Source: Lobosporangium transversale | Taxonomy: Eukaryota > Mortierellomycota > Mortierellomycetes > Mortierellales > Mortierellaceae | Length of the DNA: 64,000 nt | NCBI RefSeq assembly: GCF_002105155.1 | Contig: NW_019028988.1 | Span: forward strand, 558,001 to 622,000 | Direction of reading: 5' to 3' | Part shown: positions 60,352 through 64,000 of the stretch, piece by piece | Numbering within the stretch: position 1 is the first letter of the stretch | How the letters are laid out: every line of letters starts with the position of its first letter | The notes under the pieces: model-generated | What the model was told of the DNA's origin: nothing | Databases searched by the model: none | Seen by the model: the letters and a program-made list of their open reading frames with translations, nothing else | Made by a program: the position numbers and the translations under genes

Positions 60352-62507
60352 TTAAATACGATTTTGTCCAGATAAAGGATTGGCTCTAAGCGATCAAATG
60401 CAAATAATGTTGATCCGGTTGGACATACGCTGTTAACGTTGGCAATCTCAGCCAATTCACCACCTGGTAGTGTCGCCTTGATTTCATCAACAGCCTTTAC
60501 AAGCGCTTCCAACTTTCCAGGTCGCACAACTAGTGCTGACATTGCTGTTGCTTTGTTGGTCACTGCTTCTGTCATTGCTTCGCCGCGGAGCCTCTAGAAA
60601 GAGAGGAAAAATAGTATATGAGCGACTTTGAGTTCCACTTACTAGTGCTTAAAATGCACAATAACATAATAAAAATAAAAATAAATAAAATTAAAAAAAA
60701 GTTGCTATTGCGATGTAGAACTTACGACAAGTTTAACAGCATCCTGGAGACCCACGGCCTTTGTTGCGACGAGTGCAGAATATTCACCCAATGAGTGACC
60801 CAGAGCATATTTGCATGATTCTTCAACCTTGAATCCACGTTCACTCTCCAAGACTCTTAGCATAGCAATTGATGTGGTAAGAATGGCAGGTTGTGCATTT
60901 TCTGTTCTGGTCAAATCTTCCTGTGAGCCTTCAAACATGACATGCTTCAGTGTGCCCTGGAGAGCTTCATCTGCCTCATCCACGACCTGACGCGCCACCG
61001 GATAGGCATCATATAGATCCTTGCCCATCCCAACAAATTGCGATCCCTGACCTATTGAGCGAAGATATGGCGAGAGAACGCAGGTTAAGTACGATAATCA
61101 TGCTTGATTGCAACTAAGCCCCATAAACTCTTTCTTCATCCACACAGCAATCCCGAATGTAAAAATAAAACAAGATTTAACAATCGCTCACTCGCAGTGC
61201 AGACGAGACGCAGATGGGAACAATAATAACGTCAGAAAATTTTCTACGCTTTCAAATAATCTCGTTCAAAATAAGGGAAAAAAAAGTAAAAAAGAACCAA
61301 TCTGCCTTTGGTATTAAGTAGCAAGTCAGTAAGTAACATCGTGAGAAAAAAAAATAGACTTTTTCATCTCTTCGAATTTCTCCCCAACCAAAAACAGTTC
61401 CCACGAGGGAGAGCAGTTGTTGGAGATACAATTTGAGATGAGCTTGGGGCTGAGCTTTACATCTTCCATTTATTTCTTTCCACGGGTGCTGTGTTCCGAT
61501 GTAAGTGTGTTGTAATATAATGTATTATTATGTTGTAATTTGTCTTGTTCCTGCACCTGAGATGGAAAAAGGCGTGATTTCATGGCAAAATAATAAACCA
61601 AGGTTCAAACTCCCGGCTCGTCTCTTTTTAGGCACTCCTTTTCCCAGTCACGAACTGATTAACTGACATGAGCTGCTCTTTCTGACTCTATGTCTCACAT
61701 GCATAAAGTGTCATCTTTTTTATCATTGCCCTGGTCTCCTGCCTGGATTTATTTACAGGATAGGATACCTTCCCCACATTTTTCTTTTTTCGTCATTTGG
61801 GTTTTCCCTTACTTCTCCCGTCAGTAATTGATTGTCAATGATCCTTTTTTTCTTTTTTTTTGTGGTTGCTGGCATATTTCATATGCACATCCTATTTGTT
61901 GCTCCTATTATCCCCAAGCCCTCAATATATTAATAAAACGAACCTGGAAAGAGGATTGCCCAATTATTATTATCGCCACCGGATGACGTCTAGTTGCATT
62001 CATTTAGTATAGAATTTTTTTTTTTTTTTTTTTTTTAGTCCAAGTAAAAATATTCGCGTGTTAATACACATAGAGATATAACAACACCTCTCGGACAAAC
62101 ACGAATGAAAAGAGGAAAAAAACACGAAAATAAAAAACATATTGATCCATTACCAATGATCTTCTATTGCGTGGGATAAATCTTGGCCGAGGAGCATTGG
62201 GGGTTGTGGCAGTTGTAGAAAGCGATGAAGACGTTGAGGAGGAAGCCAATGTGGTAGTTGTAGTAGCTGTTGCAGTGGATATCGTTGTAGCTGAGGAGCT
62301 TGAAGGTGAGTTTACAGTCGAGTTTGCAGTTGTGGTTGCTGTGGTTTTTGCTGAGGAAGCAAACGGTACTCTGGGGGTATTTGCTGTTGATACTATAGCA
62401 GGCGCGGCAGATCTGGAGACTGTAGCTGTTGTTGTTGGTTTTGACAAGATGGAGGCTATGGGTGCTGCCTTGTCAAGAATCGCTGAGCGGACGGTTGTGC
62501 AGGCCAT
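59656..62507 (-). CDS. MCT1: Mitochondrial malonyl-CoA:ACP transacylase
   Basis: Transfers malonyl from CoA to acyl carrier protein in mitochondrial type II fatty-acid synthesis, which supplies octanoate for lipoate. Exons on the minus strand: 62507-62154, 61989-61944, 61051-60726, 60593-60429, 60298-60195, 60084-59967, 59874-59656; 1332 nt, 443 aa, all in phase. The first 118 residues are Ser/Thr/Ala-rich with spaced Arg and look like a mitochondrial presequence. Then WAILFPGQGSQFVGMGKDLY (across an 892-nt intron), ENAQPAILTTSIAMLRVLES, the nucleophile motif GHSLGEYSAL (Ser220), RLRGEAMTEA with the conserved Arg, and APFHC with catalytic His336 created by splicing. The ending SFGPGKVLANLLRKEYPLDF is typical. 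The separate small gene and presequence argue against it being a piece of cytosolic fatty-acid synthase. Confidence 0.93.
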
Positions 62508-63099
62508 TTTAGTTTTATTTTATTTTTTTTTATTAAAGTATATTGTTGTGTCCAAAGTTTTTTTTTTTTTTTTTGTTAGAATATGAAATGTGTTACTGAT
62601 TATGGGGAGTGAATGTTATATGTGTATAAAAAGCGCGTTGGAATAAAAGAAGGAAAAGATGAAGGAATAAAGGAATGAAGGAATGAAGGGAAAGAAGAGA
62701 AAGAGAGAGAGAAAGAGAGAGGTGTTTGGGTGAAGAATGACGAATGAGAGCAGTTGTTGACAAAGTCCCTCAGCTAAAAATTCTGATCATTGCGCGTGAA
62801 AGAGGAAGAGTCATGATCTCTGATCTTTAGGCACGTTAATGATGCACGTAAACATAATAAATAATATATACATGTACATGTATATATAACATAAACACTA
62901 AACTGTTGAGAATGTTTATGATCAAGTTGCAAGTGCTATTCTCTCAATTTTACTACTTCTGGAGCAGACGTAAATGAATACTTTGCCTCATATCAAATCA
63001 AACATCGTTTGCGAAACCAAATCCTGCTTTCTAAGCAAAGAAGTTACTCCTCACAAATCTCCATTTCATCCGTATCCTCAATTTCCGTGGCTTTCTGCA
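62508..63099. other. Spacer: MCT1 promoter and HMG gene 3' flank
   Basis: Contains a T tract (62559-62574), purine-rich GGAA/GAGA stretches (62640-62720) and an AT-rich segment with TACATGTACATGTATA near 62870. No gene was seen. Confidence 0.65.
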
Positions 63100-63483
63100 C
63101 TACTCCTTTCTTGCCCTTTCGTTACTCTTCGAAGTAGAAGGTGCCTTCGCCTTTGGTCTTGGAGCGGCATCCTTTTTCGTTGTAGTTGATCTCGCCGAGC
63201 TGGTGCCGTCACCACGGCTACTGTCGGTGCTCTTTTTCTCTGCAAAGAAAGCATTTACTTTCTCGATATATTTTTGCAACTCCTCCGAATGCTTCCTACT
63301 ATATCCCTGGTTACAAGGAAAACAATACGAGGCATATCAGAATAATGACAAGTCAAACGAGAGTAGGTATAAACCTTTTTTTTTTTTTTTTTCTTTTTTC
63401 TTTTTTCTTTTTTCTTGAACAAACCATCTTTTCCTTTTCAGATAAGTTTCTCCACATGTGGCCAAGGGTTTTCATGACTTCAG

Positions 63484-63515
<32 letters not shown>

Positions 63516-63727
63516 GTTAGTATTTTCAACAAAACAGAAAAGGGAGAAAAAAAAATTTAGACATCATTCTAGTAGACTTTACAAGGTTTTTGCCCCTGGT
63601 TCTCCATTTGGACACTAGTTCGATTGTCCCGACAATACATCAAGTAGGCCGAAAGGGGTCTTTTGGGCATCATGGGATCCACGGTTTTCGTACTTTTGAT
63701 CGCTTTGGCAGATTTAACCTTGGGCAT
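63100..63727 (-). CDS. HMG-box protein, Nhp6/HMGB-like
   Basis: Small nuclear DNA-bending protein of 136 aa. Exons on the minus strand: 63727-63583, 63483-63425, 63306-63100; all phases agree. After a basic leader (MPKVKSAKAIKSTKTVDP) a single HMG box reads MPKRPLSAYLMYCRDNRTSV, SEVMKTLGHMWRNLSEKEKM and GYSRKHSEELQKYIEKVNAF, with the conserved Pro, Tyr, Trp and Lys positions. A basic Lys/Ser/Ala tail with KKDAAPRPKAKAPST follows. Introns 1 and 2 contain A or T tracts; intron 1 ends in A26 AG after a CTAAC branch site. It is like yeast Nhp6 and HMO-type proteins, but the exact orthology is unclear. The gene starts about 270 bp from the right window edge. Confidence 0.88.
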
Positions 63728-64000
63728 TTTTTTCTGTCTTTGTTTTTTTCTTCTAAACAAATAATATTAATAGCATTTTAGTTACAGTTTGCCACCAAAA
63801 TTAAGTAAAAAGAATGAACATGGACAAACTCTACTTTTACAAATGAGGAATCGAGTTGTAGAATGAGCACCATGCTAGCCTTCACTTATTCTCATGATAC
63901 TGAGACAAATAGAGAAGACGGAACCACGTAGTAGCCACACTCAGGAGCATTTAGTGCGTGCCTTTAGACAAGTGTGCTGCATACGGATATAGTAGATTTT
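63728..64000. other. HMG gene upstream region to window end
   Basis: Presumed promoter of the HMG-box gene. No other feature was seen. Confidence 0.6.

Noticed and set aside
61595..61625. T-arm-like GGTTCAAACTCC suggesting a tRNA 3' end
   Set aside because: The preceding 70 bases show no D-arm or matching acceptor strand. It lies inside an MCT1 intron.
59656..62507. Fatty-acid synthase fragment
   Set aside because: Only the malonyl transacylase module is present, with a presequence-like N-terminus and a proper stop, as in stand-alone mitochondrial Mct1.

Overview
The window is nuclear DNA of a filamentous fungus. Its genes are split by GT-AG introns, many of them short, and carry fungal hallmarks: an AreA-type GATA factor with the fungal DUF1752 motif, CCZ1, a mitochondrial malonyl-CoA:ACP transacylase and a Crypton with a GCR1_C-like domain. 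The style (intron-rich genes, long serine/asparagine-rich regulators, dozens of pure A or T tracts of 15-45 nt in introns and spacers) suggests an early-diverging lineage such as Mortierellomycota or other Mucoromycota. That placement is inference. All gene models were built by hand from phase-compatible splice sites; none was tested by alignment or RNA.

Layout from left to right: the 5' end of an acetyl-CoA synthetase gene (minus, running off the left edge); a C2H2 zinc-finger regulator (minus); a 6.75 kb spacer; a seven-helix membrane protein with a very long disordered tail (plus); the Golgi GTPase ARL1 (minus), whose first coding exon is 4 nt; a predicted pseudokinase with ankyrin repeats (plus); a paralogous C2H2 regulator with four fingers (plus); an AreA-like GATA factor (minus); a TMEM198/DUF4203 membrane protein (minus) divergent from the wybutosine enzyme TYW4 (plus); a phenol-hydroxylase-like FAD monooxygenase (plus); a single-exon low-complexity protein (plus); CCZ1 (minus); a tandem pair of Crypton DNA transposons (49917-59443); mitochondrial MCT1 (minus); and an HMG-box protein (minus).

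The most striking feature is the Crypton pair. Two copies (4767 and 4752 bp) lie head to tail, and the same 8-bp sequence, AATCTATA, stands at the left edge, at the junction and at the right edge. Each copy encodes an apparently intact tyrosine recombinase of about 1114 aa with R-K-H-R-W-Y residues and a C-terminal GCR1_C-like DNA-binding region. The right end carries a perfect 17-bp inverted repeat and a third copy of its arm running into the 8-bp core. This is the arrangement expected if a circular intermediate integrated twice by site-specific recombination at one core. The pair lies 256 bp upstream of the CCZ1 start and about 210 bp past the MCT1 stop.

The other genes are mostly housekeeping or regulatory (acetate activation, nitrogen/stress-type transcription factors, Golgi and vacuole trafficking, tRNA-Phe modification, mitochondrial fatty-acid synthesis) and do not form an obvious pathway cluster. 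No rRNA, tRNA or CRISPR array was found.
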